Assembly: GCA_032716605.1 (NCBI GenBank)
Contig: CM064552.1
Coordinates: 10,086,671-10,150,670, forward strand
Length of the DNA: 64,000 nucleotides
Direction: 5' to 3'
Origin: Paralithodes platypus
Lineage: Eukaryota; Arthropoda; Malacostraca; Decapoda; Lithodidae
This document shows, piece by piece, positions 1 to 62,434 of this stretch. The number at the start of each line of letters is the position of its first letter. The stretch's first letter is position 1. Made by a program: the position numbers and the translations under genes. The notes below the pieces were generated by a model. It was not told the origin of the DNA. It saw only the letters and a list, made by a program, of their open reading frames with translations, and made no database searches.

Positions 1-1572
1 AGTAGGTGGGGAAGAGATGCGTCCACGTTTTCGACGAGGAGGTCGGCCACGTCGACGTGTTGCAAGGCGACCTGCACGTGTAGATGAATGGGTGGAGGGA
101 CCCGTACGTGTAGGTGAAGAGGGGCAGGCACGTCGAGGCGAACAAGTCGAGGGACGTGGAGGTGATGAGGTGGAGGGAGATGCACGTGGAAGTGAAGAGG
201 GCGAGGGACGTGGAGGTAAAGAGCTGGATGTACTGGGCAGTGAGTTGGGTGAGTCAGGACGTGGGCGTTTTGCAGTGGGAGAGGATGATGTAGCACGGTG
301 TGAATCATGAAAGTCAACTTCACGATGAGGGACTTTATGCTGAGGTGGAGGGTTGTGAGAGTGTGGAGGCTCAAGTGTTCGGCGAGGTCTCCCACGTCGA
401 CCTGTTGGATGTCTAACTCGACGTGTAGGTGAAGAGGTGGAGGGGCCCGGAAGTGGAGGTGAAGATGTTCTTGGTGACGATGATGCACTACCGTGAGGAG
501 TCTGTGATTGAGGATATTGAGCAGGGCATGGGTCATCAAAACCATAAAAATCGTCACAGTCTGATTCTTGGAAGTCAATTTCTGAGTCCGGGTCGTGAGG
601 CTGAGGTGAAGGCTTTTCAACTTGTGGAGAATACAAGGTAGCAGCCTCAATGAGAAAAGCGTGTAGTGCTCTACGGCGGCTATACGACTTCAGAAACAGA
701 TATCTTGCAAGATATTGTTTTAAAAAATGTGGACGGATGCCAGGCTTCTTAATATACTCTTTCACATCTCTCCATAGGCGCTCGACTGTCTGCGTGTGAA
801 TTTCTTTGTTTTCAGGGTTGATGAAGTTGACTTTGTGGTTGACGGTTCCGTGTTCATACCCGTGCTGACCAATGGTGCTGTAAGCCCTCCAGAAGTCAGA
901 GTAAATAATTGAACCGGGCAAAATATATTTGTTTATTAGTGGGAGCAAAACATCTCTACTACGTGGGAGCGGGTCGAAGTTGTCATCTATTAGCGGTACC
1001 ACAAAGCGTTTCCCCGACACTCGCTCGATGCCCCCAAACAACCAATACTGTTTCTTGGCCAGTTCTCGTCCCACATGAAACTTTGCCTTGGTAATAAAAG
1101 TTTCATCTAACTCGACAACAATATTTGGCCCCCCAATGGGCTGCTGATTGTCAAACCAAGCACCTGTCACCTCACTACAAAAACTTCGCCAATCTACACT
1201 AGTAGTATAAGTGATTCCCAAGTTCATAATTGCCTCCCAGTGCTCAAAGTTTTTGTTTAGCCATAAATTTACATATCCCAGAATTTGCCATGGTTCAATA
1301 TGAACATTTTCCAGAAATGTCCCTTTTCTGTGGGTAGTGCGAAAGCCACAGTTCCGACGAGTAGTAGTTTTATTTAAAAACCAATAATGACCGCATCGCC
1401 ACTGGTCTGCCGGTTCATAATAATAGCATTGGTTTGAGCACAGTTTGCAGGAAACAGAGGTAGGTAAACAACCATGCTCAGTAAAAACCTTAAGGGCTGC
1501 ACAATTATTCCTTGTAGTCTCAATAATAACTGAATGTGGGAGGGGTGAACAACCATTACAAGCGGCGTCCAT
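1..1572 (-). CDS. ISXO2-like (Merlin/IS1595-type) DDE transposase, 3' end beyond window
   Basis: The frame from the ATG at 1572-1570 is open for 524 codons with no stop and leaves the window at base 1. The N-terminus is cysteine-rich (CNGC; CKLC near residues 47-50), as in the zinc-ribbon part of these proteins. The catalytic core reads VELDET (D156), SDFWRAY (D226) and QTVERLW (E264), which is the DDE pattern and spacing of ISXO2-like/Merlin transposases. Beyond about residue 330 comes an acidic stretch (DSEIDFQESDCDD), then a long Ser/Pro/Arg tail of PRxSPS-like units. The tail contains two AT-hook cores, RGRP at 393-396 and RGRP at 508-511. Merlin transposases normally lack such a tail as far as I know. 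No terminal inverted repeats are visible on the right side. It could be an intact transposon or a host-recruited transposase gene. The domain call is strong; the status is inference. Confidence 0.88.
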   Translation of the reverse strand, partial: MDAACNGCSPLPHSVIIETTRNNCAALKVFTEHGCLPTSVSCKLCSNQCYYYEPADQWRCGHYWFLNKTTTRRNCGFRTTHRKGTFLENVHIEPWQILGYVNLWLNKNFEHWEAIMNLGITYTTSVDWRSFCSEVTGAWFDNQQPIGGPNIVVELDETFITKAKFHVGRELAKKQYWLFGGIERVSGKRFVVPLIDDNFDPLPRSRDVLLPLINKYILPGSIIYSDFWRAYSTIGQHGYEHGTVNHKVNFINPENKEIHTQTVERLWRDVKEYIKKPGIRPHFLKQYLARYLFLKSYSRRRALHAFLIEAATLYSPQVEKPSPQPHDPDSEIDFQESDCDDFYGFDDPCPAQYPQSQTPHGSASSSPRTSSPPLPGPSTSSPTRRVRHPTGRRGRPRRTLEPPHSHNPPPQHKVPHREVDFHDSHRATSSSPTAKRPRPDSPNSLPSTSSSLPPRPSPSSLPRASPSTSSPPRPSTCSPRRACPSSPTRTGPSTHSSTRAGRLATRRRGRPPRRKRGRISSPPT

Positions 1573-2085
1573 GACTAAAGTGAGGAGAAACTTAAATGAA
1601 GGTGTGTATCTGTGATTGGTTCAGTGCAATGACGTAATGAAGGTCAATAAACTCACCTGATAGGTTGCTGGTTGTATGCGTGACGGAATCTATGAGTTTA
1701 ATGACGTGGTCAGAAAAAAACCCCAATAAGAATCCAGAAGTGTCTCGTGACGTATTGCGCAGGAGTTAGGAAATAAAACTCAGTATTTCCAATGAGGATT
1801 GGCAGATGGCGTGATAGTATTACAAAAGTTGAAGGATAGAGCTCTCCAGTTCACGAAAAAATGGCGTCGCTGAAACCCGCGCCGTCTATAAGAGATTATT
1901 GACAACCGTTTTACGGTAGGTAGACATGTTGTTACCGTTTTTTTTAATAGGTTTTGCCGAGGGTTGAAACTAATTTTAATATGATGCTTAGAGCATATAG
2001 ATTCCATATCTGTCTTCAAATATGTTAAAATAATTGGTGACCAATAAATGGAGTTATACTCAAACAACCTAACCTAACCTAGTAT
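1573..2085. other. 5' flank of the transposase gene, no recognised feature
   Basis: About 510 bp upstream of the transposase ATG. I see no convincing promoter, exon or repeat end. Near its right end are three CCTAA units (2068-2080), the arthropod telomere unit but far too short to be more than an interstitial trace. Confidence 0.4.
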
Positions 2086-2096
2086 TCATGTAGTAA

Positions 2097-2982
2097 TGAC
2101 AGGGGGCAAATAGCAGAAAATATAGCGTTGAAATAGACGGGAACGTAACTGCGAGCGCACAACATGACGGCCGTACGCGGAGTTACGCGGTATGCCCGAT
2201 CGGGTGATCGCCGCGGTTAACTTCGTGTCTATTTTGACGGCGATGTTTTCGGTTATTTCAATTTGCCCCCTGCTGGCAATATACTGTATATGATGACAAT
2301 ATGTCATGGGGGGTGAGGGGGGCAAAGCCCCCCCTCAACATATTATTGTATCCAATGGCATTCAAAATAGACGGGAACATGATTGCAAAGGTCCGACGCC
2401 TCCCCCGCCGCTGCCGCCATCATGTTTACATTATTGTTGATCGCCGTGGTTAAGTTCGCGTCTATTTTGACGGCGATTTTTTTCGGTAATTTGCCCCCTG
2501 CTGGCAATATAGGCCTATATGATGATGACAATATGTCATGGTGGGGTGAGGGGGGGCAAAGCCCCCCTCAACATATTATTGTATCCAAAGGCAGTCAAAA
2601 TAGACGAGAACATGATGGCAAAGGTCCGACGCCACTACGCCGTAGTGTAAACAAGGCTGGCGGTACGCCCGCTCTTATCATTCTTGCCAAAAGGCTCGCA
2701 CCCTTATTTTTAAGTTGTTTTTTTCCTCCAGATTTTTAGAAATGAACGATTTAGCGTTTTCATGGTTTTAGTTAGGCTGGGCTAGGCCTAGCCTACAGGC
2801 TAAGGGATGGATGTAGTGTCCGGGCGTACGGTCGTCATGTTTACATTGGTCGATCGCCGCAGTTAAGTTCGCGTCTATTTTAACGGCGATATTTTCTCGG
2901 TTATTTGCCCCCTGCTGGCAATATAGGCTATATGACGATGATATGTCATGGGGGGGTGAGGGGGGGCAAAGCCCCCCCTGCA
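2097..2982. repeat. Three direct, partly inverted-ended repeat units with G-run hairpins
   Basis: Three units (about 2097-2345, 2360-2596 and 2597-2982) share a TTTGCCCCCTGCTGGCAATA block, then a TATGTCATG block, then a G-run/AAA/C-run hairpin and a CAAAATAGACG block. Unit 1 has roughly 45-bp inverted ends (AGGGGGCAAAT at the left, ATTTGCCCCCT at the right). Unit 3 is interrupted by about 190 bp of unrelated sequence. This looks like a miniature inverted-repeat element amplified locally in tandem. Confidence 0.7.
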
Positions 2983-3235
2983 AGTAAATTGTTGGGTAAA
3001 TCTACAGTTATACAGTACTACCTCTCCCCCACTATCCCCCCCCACCTGCCCCCTTCAAAATACGGTACGCCTTTTAACGAGTTTTTGGATGGTTCAGCAG
3101 ACGCGGAAACTGAAAAAAAAAAAAAAATTGTTTATATTAATGTCACTAATTTTCCCATGTACAGTATTTATAGTTTTCTGTGTTAATTTTCATCAATATA
3201 TAATATTTGGAAGTAATTACAAGCCTCTGAAAAAA

Positions 3236-3335
3236 CTTTTTCCCCATGAGGGGGGGCTTTGCCCCCACTCACCCCCCATGACTTATTGTCATCATCATAC
3301 GGTATATATTGACAGCAGGGGGCAAAAAACAAGTA
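3236..3335 (-). repeat. Inverted copy of the 2.1-3.0 kb repeat
   Basis: The CCCCATGAGGGGGGGCTTTG and ACAGCAGGGGGCAAA blocks match the neighbouring cluster in reverse orientation. Confidence 0.7.
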
Positions 3336-3550
3336 CGCCGCGGCCCAACCGACTGTACACCCAGGTAAACAAACTTCACTTTGCCGAAGGTTATTACTGT
3401 ACAGTACAGTACTTCAATTTATTTATTTCAAGTCAAATATACATTTCCGTGCATCATCAAACCATACTAAGTCTACTACTAATAATATTAACCTATTAGT
3501 ACCAACAGCATAGCGACAAAACAGGGGTACGGTAGTATAACTAGATTTAT

Positions 3551-5264
3551 TAATTGTGGCATAAATTTAATCTTCTAAGGTCAATTATTGTGACTGTATT
3601 TTAAAATTTGATCAAGCATTATTAATTTGAAGTTTCTTGTATAACCTCTGCTTACTTTTTGTCTGTATGTATTAATTGTTTATTTTTTTCTATTGTTATT
3701 AATCTTAAAGAGGGGGGGAGTTGAGTGGAAGCTGCTGTTTGCGGATGATGCAGTTCTGGTGAGTGATAATGAATGGGAGTTGCAGGGTCTGGTAAATGCG
3801 TTTGGAACAGTGTGCGAAAAACGGAATTTGAAGGTAAATACGGGGAAGAGCAAGGTTATGGTCTTCGAAAGGGGTGAAGTCACAGAGTGTGAGGTGAAGC
3901 TGAACGGTCAGGCTGTGGAGATCGTCAACTCTTTTAAGTATCTGGGCAGTGTGTTGAGTAGGGATGGGGCTATGGATGAAGAGGTGCGGGAGAGGGTGCA
4001 ACAGGGGAGGAGGGTTGTAGGAGCGCTAAGAGCAGTAACAAGAAATGGGGTGGTCAGTATGGAAGTGAAGAAGTCCTTGCATGACAGTGTGGTGGTCCCG
4101 ACACTGACTTGCGGAAGCGAAGCATGGACGTTGGTTGAGAGACTCAGACCAAGAGTGAGAGCAGTGGAAATGAATTACTTAAGGAGTGCGTGCAGAGTTG
4201 CATGGAGGGATAGACAGACTAATGAGGAAGTAAGAAGGAGGTGTGGTGTGGAGGTAGATGTGCTGGAAAGTGTGAAAGGGAACAACTTGAGATGGTTCGG
4301 CCATGTGGAGCGTATGGAGGGCGAGAGAGTGACTAAGAGGGTGTGCGAGAGCGAGGTGGAGGGACAGAGGGGGAGAGGTGGACCGAATGTGGGGTGGAAG
4401 GATGGAGTGGGGAACTGCATGAACGAGGGCGGTGCTGGTTGGGGGGAGGGGCGTCGACTGACTGGGGACAGAGGTGCATGGGGGCGGTTCGTTCGTGGCC
4501 ACCCCTTCGGGGATCACGGCGTCAGGCAATAGATAGATAGATAGATTAATCTTTTTCAATATTTTTTTAGATTAATTGTTCTTGTTAATAGAGTACTCTT
4601 TGTTAAAATCTGTTATTGTTTCTTCATATTTTGTAATTATTTCTCTTTATACCTCAAGCATACCTCAAGTGATCCTTAACAATTATTAACCTACAAATAA
4701 CCTACATTTATTGTACAAATAAACTAAGGCAATCGCAAAAGCGAGCAATTGATACTATCGACAATGAATAGATACAATATGGTATGCTATGCTTACAGGT
4801 ACCTACCCGATAGCACTATCGTTAGTGAGAGCCATTTGTATTTTGTACTATTGTTAATTTCTTGTGAAGTTGCAAATTTGATTTTAATAAAAAAATGTTG
4901 ACACTAATTGTAGGTTCTTTATTCATGCAGAGTTTAGTCAAATTTAACAGAACGTCCCCGACTTCCAAATTTACTAATTCCTTGAACGTGACGATAGTGC
5001 GTTGTTATGTGTGTGATTAGTTTGCTTGGGAACCAGATTAACTTGCTCATGTAGTAATGTACAGTGTACACCCTATGTGGTGGATTGTGTTCTTTTATTT
5101 ATAAATTATTACCTTTGGATGTGTTCGCCGCTCCTCTAGCGGCACCAAGTATTTTACTTAAGCGTTGTTTCCACATAGCGATTTTGATTACATAGTTGTT
5201 TTTATCTTTTTACTGTGTTCGTATAAGTTTTGGTTTGTTTATTTTGCAAGTTTTACATTATAAT
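3551..5264 (+). mobile_element. Penelope-like element (PLE), 3' fragment split by LINE-A
   Basis: 3551-3706 and 4545-5264 align end to end with the last RT codons and 3' UTR of the PLE copy at 30651-32584. They include the TACCTACCCGATAGCACTAT block and the terminal CTATGTGG ... CCACATAG hairpin with its TTTGCAAGTTTTACAT end. No intact coding sequence remains. LINE-A (3707-4544) is inserted in the 3' UTR. Confidence 0.85.
3698..4553 (+). mobile_element. LINE-A: 5'-truncated non-LTR retrotransposon with RT C-terminus
   Basis: The 5'-truncated copy lies between two ATTAATCTT target duplications (3698-3706 and 4545-4553). The frame to the stop at 4530-4532 begins with the FADD form of the RT catalytic box (LLFADDAVLVS). 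It continues with NSFKYLGS, the C-terminal NLRWFGHVERM block and a GWKDGV tail domain, all typical of LINE reverse transcriptases. It ends in (ATAG)n, the usual 3' tail of this family. Only the end of the palm, the thumb and the C-terminal part of the protein are present. The copy is inside a PLE remnant, so it is younger than that. Confidence 0.88.
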
Positions 5265-5282
5265 GCTATTATAGCTAGACCA

Positions 5283-5440
5283 GCAACGCGTTCCGTTGAC
5301 AGCGAGCAAAAAATTGCTTCCTGCGAGCGATTTGCTAGGCTAGCGGAACGACATTGCTTCCTCACTCTGCTCGCTCTGCTAGGCTAGCAAAGCGAGCAGC
5401 CAAAAGAGGTTGCTAGGTTGACCTAGCAGAGCGAGCAATG
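5283..5440. repeat. Left copy of a 47-bp inverted repeat pair (GCAACGCGTTCC)
   Basis: Bases 5283-5329 are an inverted match, with about three mismatches, to 8216-8262. The rest of the segment is CTAGGC/GAGCGAGC-rich and matches the mirror flank. It could be the left end of a roughly 3-kb inverted-repeat element, or a solo miniature element. Confidence 0.6.
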
Positions 5441-6447
5441 AAGGTGTAAATTATTGTTTTTGCCCTATTTCCACACTAACTTGCATATTTCATGATTAAC
5501 AGTATTGAATGATTATACAGATGTACAGCAGTTAATAATTCTTGATTACATAAATATATTTGACATCACGCCCACCCGGCCTATAGAATGTTGCCACAAA
5601 TATGTTATGCCTACCCTGCAACATACCGGTACTCAATTAAGACGTCCATTTTTCTTCCTATGTGTATATAATATTACAGTTGGCATCGCCATTGATTGCT
5701 TCATTTATTTATAGGCTACTATATGAAAGCAACACTAAAGTCATTACCTATCAACAGAATCATTGTGAATATTACGTAGGTTATATCGGACAATACCGCC
5801 CCAGGCCACCACGGTACACTCTCAGTTAACAGGCCGCCAGAGTGAATATTATGTATAATAACAATGTTAAAGTATTCTGAGCCTGTGTGTCAATGGTTCG
5901 ACGGTTTGAATAGGCATGCCGGGAAATTTATATTAAGCGTGAAGCCGCTCAAACTTGTCTGTGAGGTACTGAGTCTTGACCGAACGAACTGACGATATAC
6001 GTGAAAAATAACAAAATATAACCTGCAAGTTGTGTCACTTTTAAGGATATTCTAGTGATTGATTTGTATGACAGATAGCAACATTATCGAAGTGGTGGCT
6101 GTGGAAGTGTGTATATTGAAATGTGTAAGGAACAAACATTACGTAGTAGCCTATGCAATGCAGAAATACAATTAATAAAGACTGGTATAGTCTGTTTACT
6201 TTCAGCTGATGGTAGATTGCAAAGTTCCCATCTAAATTTCTCGGTTATTTTGAAGATTTTGTACTGAAATATGGTGGTAATTATTAAAGCTTGACATTAA
6301 TAAGATGGAGAGACATGGTAGTTTCATATTTTTCCATTAAGTATCGAGAAATCGGCTATTTATGGATTCAATTTATCATCAGCTGGAAAAAATAGACTTT
6401 AGCCTACAGTACATGAGTAGCCTACCATCACGCCTGAGTTTTTGCCA
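5441..6447. other. About 1 kb with no recognised feature
   Basis: AT-rich sequence with short tandem CATACATA runs near 6440. I see no coding potential or repeat homology to the rest of the window. Confidence 0.4.
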
Positions 6448-7045
6448 AATACATACATACTGTACATACATAAAATTTTATGACTGAGTGTTCCACACAT
6501 AAGTGCAGTTTCAGTCTCTTGTCCTAATGGCGGCATTCCAGGCAATCCTGTTAAGGGCTGCTTCACTTGTCAAGTTCTTGGATTTGAGATCGGCGCGTAT
6601 AGTCCGATCCCAGGTCTTCCTCGGTCCACCCCTTGGTGCAGCTCCCTCCACAATCACAGACCTGCATTTTTTCACCCAATTTTGTTCATCCATTCTCTCC
6701 ACATGTCCATACCATCCCAGTCTACTTGTACGCATCATCTCGCTAATACTCTTTATACCTAAACGTCTCCTCAGCTCAACATTTGTTATTCTATCCTGTA
6801 GCCTGGCCCCACACATCCATCTCACCATTCTCATCTCATTACGCTCCATTCTGTTGACATCCTCTACTTTAACGGCCCATGTTTCCGAGGCATACGTCAT
6901 TGCACTTCTAACACATGAGGCATACACCTTTCCCTTCAGGGGGAGAGGCATTCTTTTCATGATCAGGATTGGCATCAATTCTCTGAACTTCCCCCAGCCA
7001 CACCTAATTCTAGCAACAGTGGCAGCCTCGGCCCCACCACCTTGA
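6448..7045 (-). mobile_element. LINE-B: 5'-truncated non-LTR retrotransposon, RT C-terminus
   Basis: The minus-strand frame encodes AEAATVARIRCGWGKF, KGKVYASCVRSAMTYASE, the RRRLGIKSISEMMR block, LGWYGHVERMDEQNWV and GPRKTWDRTIRADLK before the stop. This is the thumb and C-terminal domain of a LINE RT, lacking the catalytic palm. The same protein segment recurs at 18783-19385 and, decayed, at 35992 and 39560. The 3' end carries a TACATACA tail. Confidence 0.85.
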
Positions 7046-7429
7046 TATGAGCGATATCGTCGATATTTAATGTAATCTGTACAGTGTACAATACTATTAA
7101 ACATTCAAACACGGAAAATCGTCACTTACTCATAATGGTCACCACCATACTTTGAAAGATATGGAACTGTAAAAGTGTAGAATAAAACAAAAATGTGCAT
7201 AGCTTGACATGTTCACCAACTCTCCCGATATCTGTACTTAAAAGGTATATGTTAAGTTCTCAAATAATATTGTATAGTCGCTTAGTATGAAAACAATACA
7301 TCGCATATGCATTTAAAAATATTTATGGTAGCCTACATGTTCAATGAAAACTCGTAAGTACTAAACAAATTAATAATGCGAGGTGCAAGCGATAGGCCTA
7401 ATATCCATCACTGTACAGTGTGTACACTA

Positions 7430-7841
7430 TACAGTCCATCCTCCTACAATGCGAGTTTAGGGGCGGCACTGCGCCTCGTGTTGTAGGTATTTCGCGTTGT
7501 AGGAATAACACTTTAAATGGAGATAAGGATGTTGTTTTTGGAGGCAAGAAGATAACATTGCATTGAGGGTGGAGATTTTGCAGGTAGGCAGGATGGCAGG
7601 GGGCATTACCCATTAGCAAAATCATCTTAAAATCCAGTGCGCATCGACGTCATCGCGCTTTAGGTGGGAGGGGGTTGCGCAGTAAGAGGAGGCGCCGGAT
7701 TTGAAGCACTCGGCAAGGCCATTTCGCGTTATATATATGTTTTTGGCTCGGGTTATAAGAGGTTTAGGTAATTCGGGACCCCCCCTCGTGTTGAAGGAGG
7801 ATCGCGTTGTAGGAACTTGTGTTATAGGAGGATGGACTGTA
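7430..7841 (-). mobile_element. Tigger-like (pogo) deletion derivative with transposase scrap
   Basis: TA-flanked element with inverted ends CAGTCCATCCTCCTA and TAGGAGGATGGACTG. Inside, on the minus strand, a short frame reads GNAPCHP and FLPPKTTSLSP, a recognisable decay product of the DNAPGHP..FLPPNTTS region around the second catalytic Asp of Tigger transposases. About 412 bp in all, so most of the gene is deleted. Confidence 0.8.
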
Positions 7842-8164
7842 CCTTTAAAATAATACACTATAAGAGCCATTAGGCTACAGTTATTGGCAAGTACCGGTAT
7901 ATATATTGGATATTAGTCTCACATATAGTTGTGTTTTATTAAAGTTTCCACTGCGCTTGCATGCGTGTTTACGCAAATCGTGGGCTTACACGATATTATA
8001 GCCTAATTTCTGGTAGTTAGAATAAATTTTCGTAGAGTGTGATACATTTCGCAATTTCAGTGTTATATTAAGCGAATACATGTATAATTGTATATGGAGA
8101 CTGTCATTGATGGATGTAATCATTATTATGTGTGGTCAGCTAATATGCAAAGCAAAAAAATGCT

Positions 8165-8262
8165 AGCTAGTGTCCCGTTCAGCCTATTGACAGTGCTGTT
8201 AGCCTAGCAGAGCGCTCGCACAAAGCAATTTTTTGCTCGCTGTCAATGGAACGCGTTGCAGA
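8165..8262. repeat. Right copy of the 47-bp inverted repeat pair
   Basis: Mirror of 5283-5329, ending in GGAACGCGTTGC. Flanking bases do not form an obvious target duplication with the left copy. Confidence 0.6.
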
Positions 8263-8550
8263 ACTCTGCCTATTATAAATTGGAGCTTACCAGAACACTG
8301 CTTTATAATTTATTAATTATAAACAGGTCAAAAATCTTGGCCACTAACCACTTGTACATACAAAAGGACGCCTAATTCTTGGTCGACTCTTCCCAAATGA
8401 TAGAAATGTCATTGCGCTCATTCTTTTTTAGTTATAAACTTATTAGAAGTTAGGTGTCAAGATTTCTGGCCTAGCTATTAAATAGACTATAGCTACTTAT
8501 CATAAATCATAGCCTTTATTCATTACCTGATCAACTACTTTGTTTTTCAG

Positions 8551-59724
<51,174 letters not shown>

Positions 59725-59840
59725 AGTGAACCAATCTCTACCTACCTCCCTTTGTTGCTCCCTTCTTTCCTCTCTTCTACCCTCCCTTCTTACCTTTCTT
59801 CTTCCTTCCTCCTCCTTTCCTTCCTTCCTCCCTTCCTCCA

Positions 59841-60037
59841 TGGTCAACTTGGAATTCAAAATATCATCTACTGAATACCGAGGGGGTCACTCTTCCCTTT
59901 CAAATGGTTCCCTATACCATTCCTCACCTCAATATAACTGCTACCAACTGCCTTAATCTGAATCAATTCCTACTTCCCTCTCTTCCTGTCTTTGTTGAGC
60001 TATCCCTTTGTTGTTCCCTTTTTTCCTCTCTTCCGAA
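59841..60037 (+). pseudogene. Diverged tandem duplicate of ELMO exon 15 and its 3' UTR
   Basis: TGGTCAACTTGGAATTCAAA corresponds to TGGTGAACATGGAAGTCAAA of exon 15. GAGGGGGTCACT, TATACCATTCC, CTGCTACCAACTGCCTTAA and the CTTTGTTG..CCCTTTTTTCCTC tract follow in order, about 235 bp downstream. Small indels shift the middle, but the last codons still read CYQLP-stop. No acceptor AG precedes it. Confidence 0.86.
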
Positions 60038-60579
60038 AACTTGGTGCTTGGTGCGTTGCCTGGTGGATAGTTCATAAATTTCACTCGGCGGGAGTTTGAA
60101 ATTTTGGATGTAACCTGATTCTTTTCAGTTCTTTGAAATTAGAAAAAAGTCTGATTGTCTACGATTAACTGAGAATTTCGGATGTATGAATTTCGGATAA
60201 ACGATTTGGTATTGTAATGATTTATTAAAGCAAACAAGGAACTGCTAATAGCAAAGCAAAATCATGATTCTTTCACCCGCTTGCCAAACAAAGCCAATAT
60301 AACCCTTTCAGCAGGTGAAGCCTTTCTTAATTTCCTTTGGCTATCCTTAAACAATTTGATTCAGTTTTTGAAGCACCTATGGGAATCAGAAGGTTAATTT
60401 AAATAGTTTTTACCCCTATTGCTCTCAGAGGAGAAATATGATTGTCCAGTGTTATGAATGAAAACAAAAACCACCGTCTTACTGAAAAGACTACCGGGTA
60501 ATTCACAAAATAATGAAGGAGTGACCATAAACCCTAAGAAAGGTTGAAAAATAATTATTTGTTTACTAGAACAGTATGT
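60038..60579. other. Downstream of ELMO, nothing recognised
   Basis: Presumed 3' UTR and flank. A poly(A) signal could not be assigned; ATTAAA occurs at about 60224 but without support. Confidence 0.35.
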
Positions 60580-60725
60580 ATGGTAAAGTAATGCTTAGTG
60601 TGCGAAATTTTGGTGTGAGTATCCTAGGTTCGAGTCCTTGGAGTACCACATGTATTCATTACTTTCACTGATTTCATTAATTAGGTTTATTTGTAAGTTA
60701 ACTGGTGAGTTGGTGAAAACAAATA
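60580..60725 (+). mobile_element. SINE-B relative
   Basis: GTGAGTATCCTAGGTTCGAG (B box) and ACCACATGTATTCATTACTT match the 49.4-50.0 kb pair in opposite orientation. Confidence 0.75.
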
Positions 60726-61460
60726 TGAATGTAGGCTTTCATTAATGAACTCATTAAGAACCTCCACAGCTTACTGGCTTTACCTTGCATTATTTATTGA
60801 CAGTGAATAATTCTAACCATCAAGCGAGCCTCTTGAGACATCTGACCTATTATTTAGAGACATTTTTCAGTCACTTGTGTTTAGGCTAGATATAGGCTAC
60901 TTGATACAATTTGGTAGAACATATGCTATATTATTATAATTTTAACATTAGTTATTGCAAAATCATAAATTTTAGTATGCATGTCCTATTGCCTGCACAA
61001 GTCGTATTCCATCTCCTTAGTAGTGATCTGGTAACGTTGGCAATATCTCAGTCCCTCAGCTAGATAGTGGGAAGGAGGGTTGCAGTGGAATGTGACCAAT
61101 GTGTTGATCAGAGAATGAATATTTGCTTGAAAGTCTATTGGGTCATCGGCCAGTTACACTTTCCATCATCATTTCAAGGTGGTGCTGGAGCCAGGGGCTC
61201 CTTCATAACTGCTGTATTGCAGTTGGGGATTGCCTTCTCTGTTTCCGCAACCATCTTTGTGTAACCAAGGCTGATATGTGCATGCATCTCTGTCATGCAT
61301 GCATATATCTAGGCCTCTTAAAGTAAATTATAGATTTTTTTCTAGTGGATTTTGAGCAGATCTTTTGTTAAAATGTATTCATCACCTGGTTAACTTAGAT
61401 GGTAGTCTCTTGCATTGGAGATTGACCGTCCAAGGATTACATTCATGGCTGGGATTGTAG

Positions 61461-61602
61461 TGATGTACACCCTATGTGGTGGATTGTGTTCTTTTATTTT
61501 ATAATTTTATTTTGCTAAAGCGTTGTTTCCACATAGCGATTTTGATTAGTTCTTTTGCCTTTATATTGTCTTTTTCCAAGTTTTGCTAGTTTTACAATTT
61601 GA
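61461..61602 (+). mobile_element. PLE terminal fragment
   Basis: TGTACACCCTATGTGGTGGA to GCGTTGTTTCCACATAGCGA and GCTAGTTTTACAATTTGAT: the PLE 3' hairpin alone. Confidence 0.85.
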
Positions 61603-61717
61603 TTGTGTCAAAGTTGTCAAAGAGTTGATTTAATTTAATAGATTATATGTATGTATTTATGTACAGTACTATAAAGAAGAGAAAGAAGAGAACCAGCCTT
61701 ATGAGGGCTGCAGCCCT

Positions 61718-61720
<3 letters not shown>

Positions 61721-61756
<36 letters not shown>

Positions 61757-62375
61757 ACAATGAACGGAGGAAGGAAAAACACAGATAAAACAAAAAGGTC
61801 CATGTGCCTAAAGGCATCCTCCATTCATAAAATGTTTGTAACAACTGGATTTAAACTTTTGTAGATTGTAAGTTTGTGGAAAGCAACTCGAGGGAAGTGA
61901 ATTCCAAAGAGTAGTAGTTCTAGGGATAAATTAATTTTGATAAGCAGAAGTTCTGCATTGTGGAGGAGAAAGTGTAAATTCATGGGCGCTCTCAGCTGCC
62001 CTAGTTCTACGGGGAAAGATGTGGAGAGGCGGCACAATTGAAGCAAGTTCATCGGAACAATTGCTGTGAAAATATCTGTAGAATAATGCAAGGAATGCAA
62101 CGTTTCTTTGTATGGATAATGTAGGAAGGTCCTGTGTGATTGTAGGGTTATTGATTAATCTAATAGCTTTATTTTGAATTTTGTCCAACTGCCTCAATGC
62201 AACCAGTCCACTTCCACTCCACAGAGGTGAACAGTAATCCATCTGAGAACGCACATGACTTTTATATATTACGGCCAACTGCTCGTCAGTGAAGAATTCT
62301 CGAACTCTGTACAGGAGTCCCAGTTTTTTAGAGGCATTCTTAGCAATGCTTCTAACATAATGTGTCCAGCTCAAG

Positions 62376-62434
<59 letters not shown>

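Noticed and set aside
17..310. Arg/Gly-rich open frame on the + strand at the left edge
   Set aside because: It is the antisense of the Ser/Pro/Arg tail of the minus-strand transposase, whose frame carries clear catalytic motifs.
2068..2080. Telomeric repeat
   Set aside because: Only about two and a half CCTAA units; no array and no nearby telomeric retroelement evidence.
59726..59956. Alternative ELMO last exon in the tandem duplicate
   Set aside because: The last codons (CYQLP-stop) survive, but no AG acceptor precedes the homology and indels shift the middle; treated as a decayed copy.
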